Below, one piece after another: positions 1 through 11,114 of a stretch of 64,000 nt of DNA. Source of the stretch: Atkinsonella hypoxylon (taxonomy: Eukaryota > Ascomycota > Sordariomycetes > Hypocreales > Clavicipitaceae). Within the stretch, counting starts at the first letter, position 1; the number at the start of each line of letters is the position of its first letter. Below the pieces are notes generated by a model. It ran no database searches, was not told the DNA's origin, and worked only from the letters and a program-made list of their open reading frames with translations. Position numbers and translations under genes: made by a program. Where the stretch lies: NCBI GenBank assembly GCA_000729835.1, contig JFHB01000036.1:62001-126000 (forward strand). The letters are read 5' to 3'.

Positions 1-2006
1 GCGACAGATCACCGTCGTTGCAGCATTTCTTTTTCTCACAGTTATCATCTACTCAGCGTTGAGGGTCTCGCGTGATGATGTGAAGATATTCATAAAAGCG
101 ACCAGCCAAATGGGAGCTGGGCAAAACCCTTTACCACAAACATCTCATCTGACACCAGCCCGCCCGTTACCAGCAGCGATACCAAAGAATGTGCACACCA
201 TTGAAACTGGGCCCACTCGAACAGAAATGGACGAATTGCCGACGCAAAGGGAGGATGGACCTACTAATCAGGGAGGACCAAGGCCCAAGGCAGTCCTCGA
301 TAACAAGCAACATCCAATCCGACAGCTCCTCACCAAGGCAAAGCAGGAGTTGCATGGCATGAAGCAGCGGCAATCCAAGGATCTGAGAGATGCTGTCAAG
401 GAGTATCGCCGAAGATACGGCATTCCACCGCCTCCCAACTTCGACAAATGGTTTCAATTCGCCAAGAATCATAATGTGCAACTCGTCGACGAGTTTGACA
501 CCATTCACGATTTGATCACGCCGTTCTGGGGCCTGAAACCGAAAACCATTCGAGTCAGGGCAAGGGAGGCCCTGGGTTATGATAATGGTCTTATTGGAGT
601 TGCTATTCGTGACCATGAGATATCTCACTTGGAAGGCGGCATGGAATGGCAAAGAAATGCTACCTATGGAATGCTAGAAAATTTCCTCAAATACTTGCCC
701 GACTTGGACTTGGCTTTTAACGTCCACGACGAGCCCAGAGTCGTTGTACCGCATGATGACCTGACGAGACTTGTCCGCAAGGCCAGACAAGAAGCTATGC
801 CAGCTTCTTATAGCAACAAGAAGCCCATTAACGACTTCTCCAAGACATCCCCAGAGCTCAGCAACAAGATGATTTTCGAACAGGTCCAACAATCGCGATT
901 TAACTCGTTTGGTCGACAGGCGACATGGACGCATTCCAGAATATCATGCTCGCCCGACAGCCCGGCGAGGATTCTGGAAGAGGATGAACGGTGGGACGAT
1001 CGAAGCCAGTATGGTGTAAGCGAACTGGGCTTTGTGTATAACTCTACAGCCATGTCCGATATATGCTTCAGTCCATCGCTCAGCTCGACATATGGCTTCT
1101 TTGACCGACCAAACATGTACAAAGTCGTGCACGATTTATTCCCGATATTTTCCCAGTCCAAGATTTCTTCCTATAATGATATCATATATCCTTCCCCTTG
1201 GTACTGGTATGACAAAGTGCCGTATGTATCGGAACAAGATATGCGATGGGAGGACAAACAAAGTTCACTTTACTGGCGCGGCTCAACAACTGGCGGTTTC
1301 AGTCGCAACGGCGGGTGGCGCAGACAGCATCGTCAACACTTTGTCAAGAAGATCAACGCCGGAGGCTCGGCGAAGACTATGTCTAATCAGGGGAGCCAGA
1401 CTCATCCCACATGGGTTGCGAGCGAGGTTTCCCGCGCAGATTATAGCGCATTAACAGATGTTGCATTTTCGCACGTCGGCCAATGCGATGCCGGAGACTG
1501 CGACGCGCAACGAGCCTTCTTCAACGTCACAGATCGCGTCCCTCAAACCGATGCGTGGAAGTACAAGTACCTGCTTGACATGGACGGCAATGCCTTCTCG
1601 GGCCGATTCCTCACTTTCCTGCAGAGCATGAGCTTGACGTTCAAGTTTGCGCTTTTCCGGGAATGGCACAACGAGTGGCTTAAGCCTTGGGTACATTACG
1701 TGCCGTTGAGTCTGCAGGGTGACGACTGGCTTGAGACGGTGCGCTTCTTTAACGAAACCGACCTGGGCGCAGATGATGCCAAGATGATGGCCGAAGAGAG
1801 TCGGGACTGGGCTGGCAAGGCGATGAGGAAAGAGGACATGGAGGCTTGGTTCTTCAGGTTATTGCTTGAGTGAGTTCCTTGCTGCACTGCACTACAGGCG
1901 CGTGATTCCGTGGCTAATCATCTGCTGCAGGTATGCAAGAGTCATCGATGACCACAGGGGGGTGATTGGGTTCGATCCCTTGAGCTCAGCGGAGAGGCTC
2001 GGCTAG
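1..2006 (+). CDS. GT90 (CAP10/CAP59-like) glycosyltransferase, 5' end outside window
   Basis: Partial gene; the reading frame is open from base 2. The first about 20 codons form a hydrophobic stretch (VVAAFLFLTVIIYSAL) that looks like the single membrane anchor of a type II Golgi protein, followed by a long lumenal domain. The C-terminal third carries family GT90 hallmarks: YKYLLDMDGNAFSGRF, then a short basic stretch and a PW-x-HYVPL block. Exon 1 runs to 1869. A GTGAGT...CTGCAG intron at 1870-1930 removes an apparent TGA, and the frame then continues for 24 codons (EYARVIDDHRG...) to TAG at 2004-2006. GT90 enzymes transfer sugars such as xylose in capsule or glycoprotein synthesis; the substrate here is unknown. 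The start codon lies upstream of the window. Confidence 0.85.
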
Positions 2007-2359
2007 ACTGTGTACATTCCGTATGAGTGGACTTGCATTTCATTGCATCGTAGCGTTGGGGCGAGCATTAGCGGTTTCATTTCTTCCATGTAAACCCGGC
2101 GTTGGCATCACGACATGGATGGACAATACAGTTATGATTTCGTCTGCAATGACATACCAGCTTGCTGTCCGTCTTTGCTCGTGAAAAAATCCCAGTCTAT
2201 TGTAAAAATAAAGTATGGAACCCTGCGCCATCAGCCAGGTACTCCAACCACGGCTGTTCTCCCTGAAATGATCAACGGATTATTCGCTAGCATCGACCAG
2301 GTATCGGTCACCATGTTATGTTCTCCATTCAAAAGCCAGCGCCGCCGAGCCCAACGGCA
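2007..2359. other. Convergent 3' intergenic region
   Basis: Lies between the stops of the GT90 gene (plus) and PAF1 (minus). It should hold both 3' UTRs. I see no further gene in it. Confidence 0.6.
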
Positions 2360-3896
2360 CTACTCGTCGTCCTCTTCGCCTTCTGCATCCCTCTCCTCAG
2401 ACGGGGTCCGAGGGACCGCCCGTGGTCGTTCCGCTCCCTCATCTGCATCTGCATCTGCATCTGCTTCCGCATCCGCATCCGCATCTTCATCGCTCTCCTG
2501 CTTTTGTTCCTGTTCCCATCCTAGCGGGTGCTTCTTGTAATTGCGCATTGCGTCGAGCATCTCCTCCGTGGGGTCCTCGACGGTGATGTCGAGCTGGTCT
2601 ACGATTTGCTCCTCTTCCTGGGATATGCCGATTGTGCGGGCAATGTTCTTGGTTCGCTGGGGGCGGATGGTGGATTTCTGCATAACGGGGTAGTAATACA
2701 TTGCCTTCTGCTTGGGGTATGTGTCGTCGTCGTTGTAGGCGAGGATGATTTCGTCGGCGTACTTGGTGGGGTGGTCGAGCTCCTTCTCGTCGGCCGTCTC
2801 GTAGGCCCGCACCCTGTTGAACTGGAAGTAGCCGCCTGATTCGCCGTGGTGCGTGTACAGGGCGTCGCCTTCGTGGTCCGGGTCGTCGACGTCGAACTTG
2901 CGGCGGAAGTTCTTGGCCACCGTCGCGCTTTGTCCGAGGTAGAAGTCGTAGTTCATGAGGTTCTGGGGCTTGGGGTTGTTATCCGGGTCCTGCTCGTAGG
3001 CCTCGAGGGCTGCCTCGTAGGCCGCTTCTTCGGACTCGGTGCGTTCTATGGGGCGGAAGAGGCCGCTTAGGAGGCGGGAGTCGTACACGTTGGCGCTGCT
3101 GACGGGGTTGGTGAGGAACTTGACGGTGACGTAGGCGCCTGAGTCGGGGAAGGCGTCCAGGTCGGGCAGCAAGGGGATCGCCTCAACGACCTTGAGATGC
3201 TTCTTGACCGGGTGCTTAACTCGCTTCGGGTCTCTGAGATCCTGCTGGGCGATGTCGAAGCTGCGGTCGATCTTGCGTTTGATGGCCTGCGGTGAATCGG
3301 CGGCGCTGTCCGTAGCGAGACGCGCGGGCTTCTTCGTCTTGGGCAGGAGGGCTCGCGAACTGCCGAATTCGAACCGTTTTGGCGTGATGGATGAGATGTA
3401 TTCTGTTCGTCGGAGGAACGACACGTTGGCCTCGGCCACTTTCGGTTTGCCCAACGCAGCGATGGGTCTGAGGAGTGGCCTGTCGTGAGGGTGCACGGCG
3501 GGAGTCTGTACAGTCGCTTGGATTGCTGAGAGGTAGAATAGTCAGTATGATTTACCCCCCCCCCCCCCCCTGTTTCATTCCTTGTCTGGGAAAGAATCGA
3601 AAGGAACAGTCCAGGCCGAACTTACACCGTTCATCGCCGTCAAACACGCCAGGCATGCCGACTAAATCTAGTGGCATGCCCAGCTCGGCATCGGCCTCGA
3701 TATTCAGCGGCTGCTCTCTTGCCAGCCGCGACGCAAACCCAGGTGTGGTGTATTGTCCGCTCGCCAGGCCAGTATTGGGGATATCGAGCAGCTTGGGAGG
3801 GTTCGGCGGCGGAGGAAGGGCATTGGAATAGCGAATTCGCGCGATGAAATCCTGATGCACCATGCGCTCGCCGGAGCGCGCACCAGAGGATGACAT
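2360..3896 (-). CDS. PAF1: RNA polymerase II-associated factor 1 (Paf1 complex subunit)
   Basis: Two exons: 3896-3626 and 3525-2360, with a 100-nt intron (donor GTAAGT, acceptor CAG). The product is 478 aa. The N-terminal half contains the conserved Paf1 block: DFIARIRYSNALPPPPNPPK, then PKLLDIPNTGLASGQY, and after the intron HPHDRPLLRPI. Paf1 is the scaffold of the PAF complex, which travels with elongating Pol II and supports H2B ubiquitination and H3K4/K36 methylation. The last about 50 residues are acidic with an Asp-Ala dipeptide run encoded by a hexanucleotide repeat near 2440-2490. The intron contains a long homopolymeric C tract on the plus strand (about 3546-3561). The start is the ATG of MSSSGARSGER at 3896; an in-frame M lies 11 codons later. 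Confidence 0.93.
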
Positions 3897-4628
3897 TGTG
3901 CTGTCAGCACTGGGGCAGTGCACCGCAGGTAAAATATCTCAATGGCCCAGTTCTCTCGAGGCGGCGCATAAATACTTCAAAGGTGCGTCAGCCCACGTTT
4001 GGTCGAAGGTAAGACTAAGACTGTATCTTACGCGGAGCGCATTTGGAAGATGGAGTCGCGAGCTAACTAACTAGGAAGGAGCTGGCCCCATGAGAAAAAA
4101 CCGCGGTCCCGGTCGAAAGGCACCCGCGCCAGCGAGCGGCTCCCCCACCAAGTTTCTTTCTTCGCAGAACCTCGTACTCCGTACATGCAAGAGTATTATC
4201 AATTGAGCCACCATCACAGTTAGTCTATTTTGCACATACACAATCGTTGCATGTCGCTTCCGTCGTTCGTCACGGAGAATCCCCGTTCTAGGAATTTGCT
4301 TTTGTGGTTCCATCCATGTCTTGCCAAGTCCGATAGCCCTTCTTGCACCTAAATCCTCTATCTCTATGCCTTGCCAGACACAAATGCCGAGTCCCTTCGA
4401 TGTTACAGGCACAACTCGCCCAAGGCCCACAAGACACCGATCTCTTTCTGCCATTTTGTACTATGTGCCCGTACTATGTGCCCGTACTATTGTACGAACT
4501 CTGGTCTCAATCTTCATCCTCATCGCTCCTTTACTTTATTTTGTTTTACAATGCTTGTCCCCAAGTATTTTCGTTCCCAAGCGAAAGAACGAGTACTTTG
4601 AACGCAAGCCTACAGCTTTGAAACGTGT
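3897..4628. other. PAF1 promoter / RER1 3' flank
   Basis: 732 bases between the PAF1 start and the RER1 stop, both on the minus strand. It contains a short direct duplication (GTACTATGTGCCC twice, about 4459-4485). Several overlapping short frames are present, none with recognisable protein similarity or splice structure. Confidence 0.5.
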
Positions 4629-5450
4629 TTAAGAGCTATCCTTGGCGTACCTCTTCTTGCCCATTGAGAAGGGAACATAGCGATACTTGATCATATGCTG
4701 AATCTGCTTGCGCACTGGGGGAAGGTCAGCTGAGCTCATTCCTGCTTCGCCATTGAGGGCAATAAAAGGACACGGGGTGACGCATACTCGTCAGAACAAA
4801 GAGGATGATCCAGTACATGACCAAAACGGGCCAGAAGACGGGGATGTTGAAGAAATCGAATAAGGTGCAGAAGAAAGACACGGCGATAGCCCTGGTGGCC
4901 CAGTACCAAAACTTGAATTCGGGGAGTCGTCGGATAAAGGGTTTGAACTCTTCGTCTTGCTTCATCGGCAGTGTTCCCACTGAGCCATCTTCCATTTCTT
5001 GATCGAGAGCATCGTTTGAGGGGTCAAATTTGGGCTGGAGGAAAGCCAGAAACAAATTAAGCAGGTAAATGCCCAACGCATAAGCGACTATGATGCGGTA
5101 TCGTCAGTGGAATTCTACAAGACTCAAGGAAAGCTTGCGCGCAGTGTCTAAGAGAGACTATTGTTCTTACCGATATACCACCCCTGGATGACGAATATGC
5201 GCACAAAAAAGAGGACTAGACTGATTGCGGTTCCAGCCCATCGATACATCACAAACGGAGTCGACTGGTCGAGCAAGGCTTGGTACCGCTATCTGTTCCG
5301 TCAGCAATCGCGTCTTTAGGTAGGCGGGGTGAGCTAGTCTTCTGTCTCGTTCTATGAGACGTTCTGATGGTCTCGACGTACTCTTTGCAGCTTTGTAGTT
5401 TGAGCAGTGACAGCTGAGAAAGGGGTCTGATCAGGTTCTGGCGCATCCAT
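4629..5450 (-). CDS. RER1: RER1-family ER retrieval receptor
   Basis: Four exons: 5450-5382, 5288-5171, 5087-4788 and 4714-4629; 190 aa, the usual size. Introns of 93, 83 and 73 nt all have GT-AG ends and keep phase. Family signatures: RRYQALLDQSTPF, then paired hydrophobic segments around residues 42-75, LPEFKFWYWATRA, FFNIPVFWPVLVMYWI, and a basic tail IQHMIKYRYVPFSMGKKRY. Rer1 is a four-helix membrane protein of the cis-Golgi that captures escaped ER membrane proteins through their transmembrane segments and returns them in COPI vesicles. The start at 5450 gives the expected soluble N-terminus (MDAPEPDQTPF). Confidence 0.95.
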
Positions 5451-5867
5451 CTTGGAGAGCGGTTTTGCAACGAAATACAAGGGGGGGAAATTGATAAATT
5501 AGAATGCAGTCTGGGAGAAGGAGGCAATGCGCTGCAGCTCAGAGACGTGAATATAGGCCCTGAAATCGGGCAAGGAAACGTGGTTGAAGAAGTAGAGAAG
5601 ACGATGATGCACGGATGCAGAAAAGGGATCGCACTGGAACAGAAACCTATCGCGATGTTGGCTTCTTCATCCTGGCGCGTGGGGCTTAGGTTAGGGAAGA
5701 AAGAGGTGGAGGTGGCACCAAAGGTCAATCCGCAAAGCTCAGCCACGTAACGCCCGGTCCACGCCAATCAAACCTCCCGAACGCGGCGAGTGGGGCCGGC
5801 TCTCATCCAAGTTCCTGTCAAGCTTGGCCTTTGTGTCCCGTCCCTTGCTACCTACCTAGGTACTTGA

Positions 5868-5990
5868 GCTAATCTAGTACTTCTAGCCTCTTATAATCTT
5901 GGTGCAATACAAAGTACCCAAGATAAGCGATTCACGATTGGGGCCACTTCGGCACCAAGAAGATAATAAGCCTCAACTATAACAATTGAT
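5868..5990. repeat. Degenerate dispersed repeat, copy 1
   Basis: The block TCTAGCCTCTTATAATCTTG followed by GGGCCACTTCGGCACCA and TAAGCCTC matches, with substitutions and gaps, the block at about 21501-21655 (GAGCCTCTTATAATCTCGG, GGCGCCACGCCGGCACCA, TTTAAGCCTC). Many differences are C/T or G/A changes, as expected after RIP. No coding capacity is seen. Confidence 0.45.
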
Positions 5991-6258
5991 GTTCATACTT
6001 CCAGTCGTTTACGGTTCCGTCTCGCTTACAATGTAGCCGCTGCAGCTCAAGACATTGCCTTACGCACAACAAAGCTGCTGCCAGTAATTTCTTCATATTC
6101 AAATGAATGACTGAATGTACTGTACCATATAGTCTTCCGCTGGAGCAGGTCATCACCCAACCGATTCAGCATAGCAACTTTCACCCGTTGCCGATTCAGC
6201 AGCTCAATGAGCATCAGTAAGCTCGTTCGCAACATCGCCACCTTGATCCCCAATGGTT

Positions 6259-6768
6259 CTAGCCAGCGGTGCCCTGAACCACGTTTGGTTCATCATCCCC
6301 ATACACCACGACACCACGCCGCACTGGATCCGTATACAATCGCGATGAGGCTGAGCACGGCGCCGCCTTCTGTCGCGTCACGTCGTAGATCTTTGCGTTA
6401 ACAGTACCATTGCGCAATCCTAGACATATGTCAGCAACCTTGCAAGATGACGTTCCATTCACCGATCGCAACTGAACCTTAAAATGATCAGGGACAAACT
6501 CGCTGATTAGAAGCTCGACCGATGCATGAATTGCTGGAGCTTGACTACAACCTACTCTACGGATGTAGTCTGAATGATGGCCCGGCAACGGTTTGTCATC
6601 AACCAAAATGACCACTTCGCCGAGATTGACCAGGTGAAAGAGTGATTGTAGTGCTTGGACACGTTGACGACGAGCAGACGAATCAGTTATAGTTGATGTT
6701 GCAAATGTGTTGCAGTGTGAAGAGAGGTACAGAGAAAAGTGCAGGCCTCGGTAATAGAAACATTGCAA
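6259..6768 (-). CDS. Possible ORF, 169 codons, unrecognised
   Basis: Begins with ATG and stays open for 169 codons. I recognise no family or motif, and no flanking splice structure stands out. The middle (EVVILVDDKPLPGHHSDYI) has plausible amino-acid composition, but the frame sits in a repeat-bearing interval and may be a relic or chance. Listed because it is the longest ATG-initiated frame in the 2.7-kb gap. Confidence 0.2.
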   Translation of the reverse strand: MQCFYYRGLHFSLYLSSHCNTFATSTITDSSARRQRVQALQSLFHLVNLGEVVILVDDKPLPGHHSDYIRRVGCSQAPAIHASVELLISEFVPDHFKVQLRSVNGTSSCKVADICLGLRNGTVNAKIYDVTRQKAAPCSASSRLYTDPVRRGVVVYGDDEPNVVQGTAG

Positions 6769-6870
6769 TGAGAAGAAGAAAATTTGTAGTAGAAGAAGGG
6801 AGAGAGAGTTATAGTGTCAAAATAAGAGATGAAAGTGAAAGAGGGAATAAGGAGTAAGGGGATCCTTGAG

Positions 6871-6947
6871 GTTGTCAACTGGTTGTCAACTGGTTGTCAG
6901 TTGGTTGTCAGTTGGTTGTCAGTTGGTTGTCAGTTGGTTGTCAGCAG
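6871..6947. repeat. 11-bp tandem repeat, about 7 copies
   Basis: Unit GTTGTCA(A/G)(C/T)TG repeated head to tail. The first two copies carry CAACTG and the later ones CAGTTG. It ends where the sequence becomes GTCAGCAGTCAGG. No spacers of CRISPR type. Confidence 0.85.
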
Positions 6948-8189
6948 TCAGGAGTTGACCCCCGCTTTTCGACAGCTGCGTGCTAGGGATGTTCAAAAGA
7001 TGTGTAGATATGTCAATAAACCACCTACCTAGATCCCATGCTATGCCATGTATGCACATGACAATAATGGGGGCCTATTGCAACTAGATAGTTCTAGATG
7101 TCGTGTTCCAATAGATATCGGTCTACGATCTGAAAATGGTTTTGATTTTGGAGCTTACCCATGACGAGATGAGCGTTATAATCTTGGTATCAACCGACGT
7201 TGATCAGCGTAAGAAGTGAAACCTTCATTGTAGTTCTCTATAGATCCGTGCCTGGATCGGTTCAAGCACGGGAGCCGTATGTAATTTCCTTCAGAGATGC
7301 TAGGACTCTCAGATAACTGTTGTGGAGGATTGGAATGTTAGAGCGATTGATTACTGTAGTCCAATCAAGCCGACAAGGTCGTCGTCCAGTCGGGGGTCTC
7401 TCTGCCGATATCGATCTTCGGTTCTTTTAAGCTGATGAAGATCATGTCAAGATGTATGGGGGAAAGCCCGACCTATAATTTCGACGATGTTCAAATGATA
7501 TTTGATGCTGTGCTATCCCGCCGCGTCAGGACCAATGCTCTACTGACCAGATCGGTCCACAAGAAGTCGATCTTCTCCGGGAGAAAAATCGGAAAACAGG
7601 TATAGGCCATTGCTATCATGTCGTGGGACATGCATAGCGAAAGGTGATGATGAACGAAGTGATCTCGGTAATCTCTCCATGATAGCTACAGCAAGACGAG
7701 AGCAAAGAGAGATGCAAAAGAAGATGCATGAGCCTGGAAGAGAAAGAGAAGCTTCCCACGGTGCTATGATCAAAGGGGCAGTTGGGAGGCCTCAACGAGA
7801 CCTAACATGACTTGTGCCAAGAGACCAGGAGGTCCTTTGTTACTTTATTGTTCGTGCATCGTTGCAGATTTCTTCAGCGCATCGTCGACAATACCAAGTT
7901 CGACTGCATGGCATACATGTGACAAGGGCTGGAACGGAAACTAGACTAGTTAGGTTAGTTAGTAGAGGAATATTACGACGACCCTGTATCTGATAAACTC
8001 TTTTCACCGCCTGCCAATTCCGCCGAGTACTGCCCACCGCCTTCTACAGGCAAGCTCAGCCAACACCACTCATCAGAGACTGCCGCTAAAAACTCAGTCG
8101 CAGCGTCTCATATTAGCAGGCTGTCACCAGGTGGCGTCTCACAAACATTGCGCGGCGAAACATTGTTGCAAAAAAGGCGGATTGCTACA

Positions 8190-10528
8190 ATGGCGGACAG
8201 GGAGCATTACAATGTGCGCGTAGGCCCGTCCCATGTAAAATCGCTGGGAATTACCCACCGGACCACGCCATTGATGTGCTCGTGGACTGGTGACATGAGA
8301 CTAAGGTGAGTGTCAATCCTGGTGTTCATAATTCCGAGCAAGTTTTCTTAAAGAGGAAAGACGTAATTTACAAGGAAGCTGACTTACCGACTTAGATTCT
8401 CAGATTTCCTAGTCAACGAGATTGGAAAAGACGGAAAAGTACTTCATCTCCGGACGATAGGTCTCGAAAACGTCAAAAAGAAGGTAAGAAGCCAAGCCAC
8501 TTACTTTTTGCACCAAAAGCAGAGCAAGACCTCACGCTGACCTCTTCTGTAATAAAGCCGACTCCAACCCAAGCTCAAGCTCAAGACGAATCAAGACACA
8601 ATGATGCGCAAAACGGCAAATCCCAAGATCAACCAAGTGTCATTGAAATTGCCCCCGAAGACGTCGCTGCCCTAGCGGACCTCTCCAGCCAAAAGTTCGC
8701 AGACGATCTCGTCCAGCTCTTCAACGGTGGCAATGGACCAACGAGTGAGCACTCCAAGACAGCTTCCTCGGAGCCCCTAGAGGACAAGGCCAAGCGCGCC
8801 CAGCTCCACGGTGAAGTGCGCCGCATCTTCCAATCTCGCCTCGAAACGACCACAGGTCCCGAGGGCGCCATCGTTGCCACTTATATCCCCCCACGCAAGA
8901 ATGCCAGGAAGAGCCGTGGCCGTCGCGGAGAGCCCGACGACGAGCCCGTCGGGCAGTATCTTCACTTTACATTATACAAGGATAACCGTGACACCATGGA
9001 CGCAGTAAGCCAAATCGCGCGATTGTTGCGCGTCAAGCCCCAGGTCATCGGCTACGCGGGCACCAAGGACCGCAGAGCATCGACGACGCAGCGCTGCTCG
9101 GTGCGGTACCAGCGCAAGAGGGCCATGGCCGGGCTTAACGGCAAGCTCTGGGGCATAGCGACGGGAGATTATGAGTACTCGGATGAACCTATTTATCTCG
9201 GCCAGCTGCAGGGAAACGAGTTCATCATCACTCTCAAGAACTGCAAAATGGCCAACGAAGATGCATCGCTTACCCCCCGAGAAAGGCTGTCGCTGATGAC
9301 GAACAACGTCGAGTCAGCCATCAAACACATGTCCTCCCACGGCTGGATCAACTATTTCGGCCACCAGCGCTTCGGAACTCACAACGTAGGAACCCACCAG
9401 ATCGGCAAGCTCATTCTCTGCGACGACTTCGAAGGCGCTGTCAACCTCCTCCTCCGATATGACGCCGAGATGGCAGCCAAAGCAGAAGCTGGGCAGGTTC
9501 CAGACGAACCGTCCAAGAGGGACGAGTACCTTCGACACCTAGCCTGCATGCTGTTCCAAACAGGCAAGGACTACGAGCGAGCCGCAAAAATCATTCCCCG
9601 ACGGTACGCAGGAGAGTCATGCGTCCTCCACCATCTCACCCGCTCAGGAAAGAACTCTGCTCGGGACTTTGCCGGCGCAATCACACATATCACGCGCGGC
9701 TTGCGCTCAATGTACCTGCACGCGTATCAATCCTACATATGGAACCACGCCGCCAGCCTCCGATACACACTACACGGCACAAAAGCGATCAAGGGCGACC
9801 TCGTCATCGTCAATGCAGAAGGCCAACCCCCGGTCGCGGAGACACAACAAGACCAAGACGGCGATGAAATCATCAACCCCGTTGAGGAGGAAGAGGATGC
9901 GCCTCTGCGCGCGCGCCCACTCACAGAAGAAGAAGCTGCCTCTGACAAGTACACGATCCACGATGTCGTCTTGCCATCGCCTGGCCACGATGTCATTTAC
10001 CCAGACAATGAGATTGGCGACTTCTACAAGGAGTTCATGGGGCGTGAAGAGAACGGCGGCCTTGACCCACTCAAGATGCGTCGACTGCGGAGGGAGTTCA
10101 GCTTGCCGGGGAGGTACAGAAAGCTTATGCAGAGATTTTTGGCTGAGCCCAGTGTGCAAGTGAAACTGTATCAAGACGATACGGCGCAAATGCACCCTAC
10201 GGATCTGGACCTGATCAAGAGTCAGGCCAGTAGCCCAAATGGCGGGAGCAAGAGGAAAGGTGACGCGGGGGACGAGAACGGCACCGGAAGCACCAAAAGG
10301 GCCAAGGTAGACCACGATGACGTCAATGACAAAAATTCACATGGACTAGGCGACTGCGGGCAACAAGTATCAGAAAAAGGCGAGAAGGAAGCACCGGCAG
10401 TGCAAGCTGCTGAGCCGACGAAAATCGCTGTTGTAGTCCAGTTTCAACTAGCGAGCAGTGCCTATGCAACAGTCACACTCAGGGAGCTAATGGGGGATTG
10501 TGCAGACGACGAGAACACGAGTTCATAG
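8190..10528 (+). CDS. PUS7: TruD-family tRNA pseudouridine synthase, Pus7 type
   Basis: Three exons: 8190-8305, 8396-8483 and 8558-10528; 724 aa. The introns (90 and 74 nt) have GTGAGT/TAG and GTAAGA/AAG ends and restore frame. Exon 2 encodes the conserved RFSDFLVNEIGKDGKVLHLR. The catalytic motif GYAGTKDRRASTTQ contains the nucleophilic Asp near residue 239. Further TruD signatures are INYFGHQRFGTHNVGTH and the C-terminal YATVTLREL. Pus7 converts U to pseudouridine at position 13 of tRNAs, in U2 snRNA and in mRNAs. A low-complexity Lys/Glu/Asp-rich insert precedes the C-terminal strand. It is tail to tail with MKK1. Confidence 0.95.
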
Positions 10529-11114
10529 ACATGGTCCTCCATGCTGAGAATAGAATTTCGAAAAAAAATCAAGTGATACCAAACCGCTGCCAGCAGTTTT
10601 AATGCACCCATGTCCAAAGCTTCAATGCAAAATCGAGAAGAAAAATAACCTAATATTGAGAAGCAACAGACTTTCATGACCTAGCTTCATTCTCCAGATT
10701 ACCGACAAAACAATAGACATCAAGTCTCAGAGAGTTTACCGAAAATAAAAACAAATGAGGAAACTCAGATATAGACAAGAATGAACTTCCCATGCAGAAT
10801 AAGTAATAAATCCGCTTGTGCAAGTCTTCGAAGCTGTACTATTTGCCAAACTGTCATAAGCTCTTAGGCTTGCATTAGATAACAATGCTAATTGAAAAAA
10901 AAAAAAAAAAAAAAGCCGAGTTCGTTGTGTCAGAATTCTGTATCTGGCCTTGTTTTCCGTATGATTACATGTCCTCATCTGCTGTCCATGTCGTGGGCGC
11001 AAGCCCTACTGAATCATGTCACTGATCGTGAATATATATATGACTTTGAATGAGTTTTAAGGGTATGTATTTCGGGCCCCCTGGGAAAAAAAAAAAAAGA
11101 GCGGACATGGCATT
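10529..11114. other. Convergent 3' region of PUS7 and MKK1
   Basis: 586 bases between two stop codons, AT-rich, with A homopolymers at about 10896-10914 and 11087-11098. No gene seen. Confidence 0.6.

Larger units (their letters stand above)
5451..8189. other. Gene-poor interval with repeats, 2.7 kb
   Basis: Holds the RER1 promoter on the left and the PUS7 promoter on the right. In between are a degraded dispersed repeat (about 5868-5990), an open minus-strand frame of 169 codons (6259-6768), and an 11-bp tandem array (6871-6947). Base composition is AT-richer than in the flanking genes. I recognise no protein domain. Confidence 0.5.

Noticed and set aside
1955..1985. GGGTTCGATCCC res­embling a tRNA T-loop
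   Set aside because: It lies in the last exon of the GT90 gene (encodes IGFDPLS), and no acceptor stem or anticodon arm can be formed.
6871..6947. CRISPR-like array
   Set aside because: Contiguous tandem units without spacers, in a eukaryotic genome; the same applies to the arrays at 13580, 39648, 46816 and 47212.
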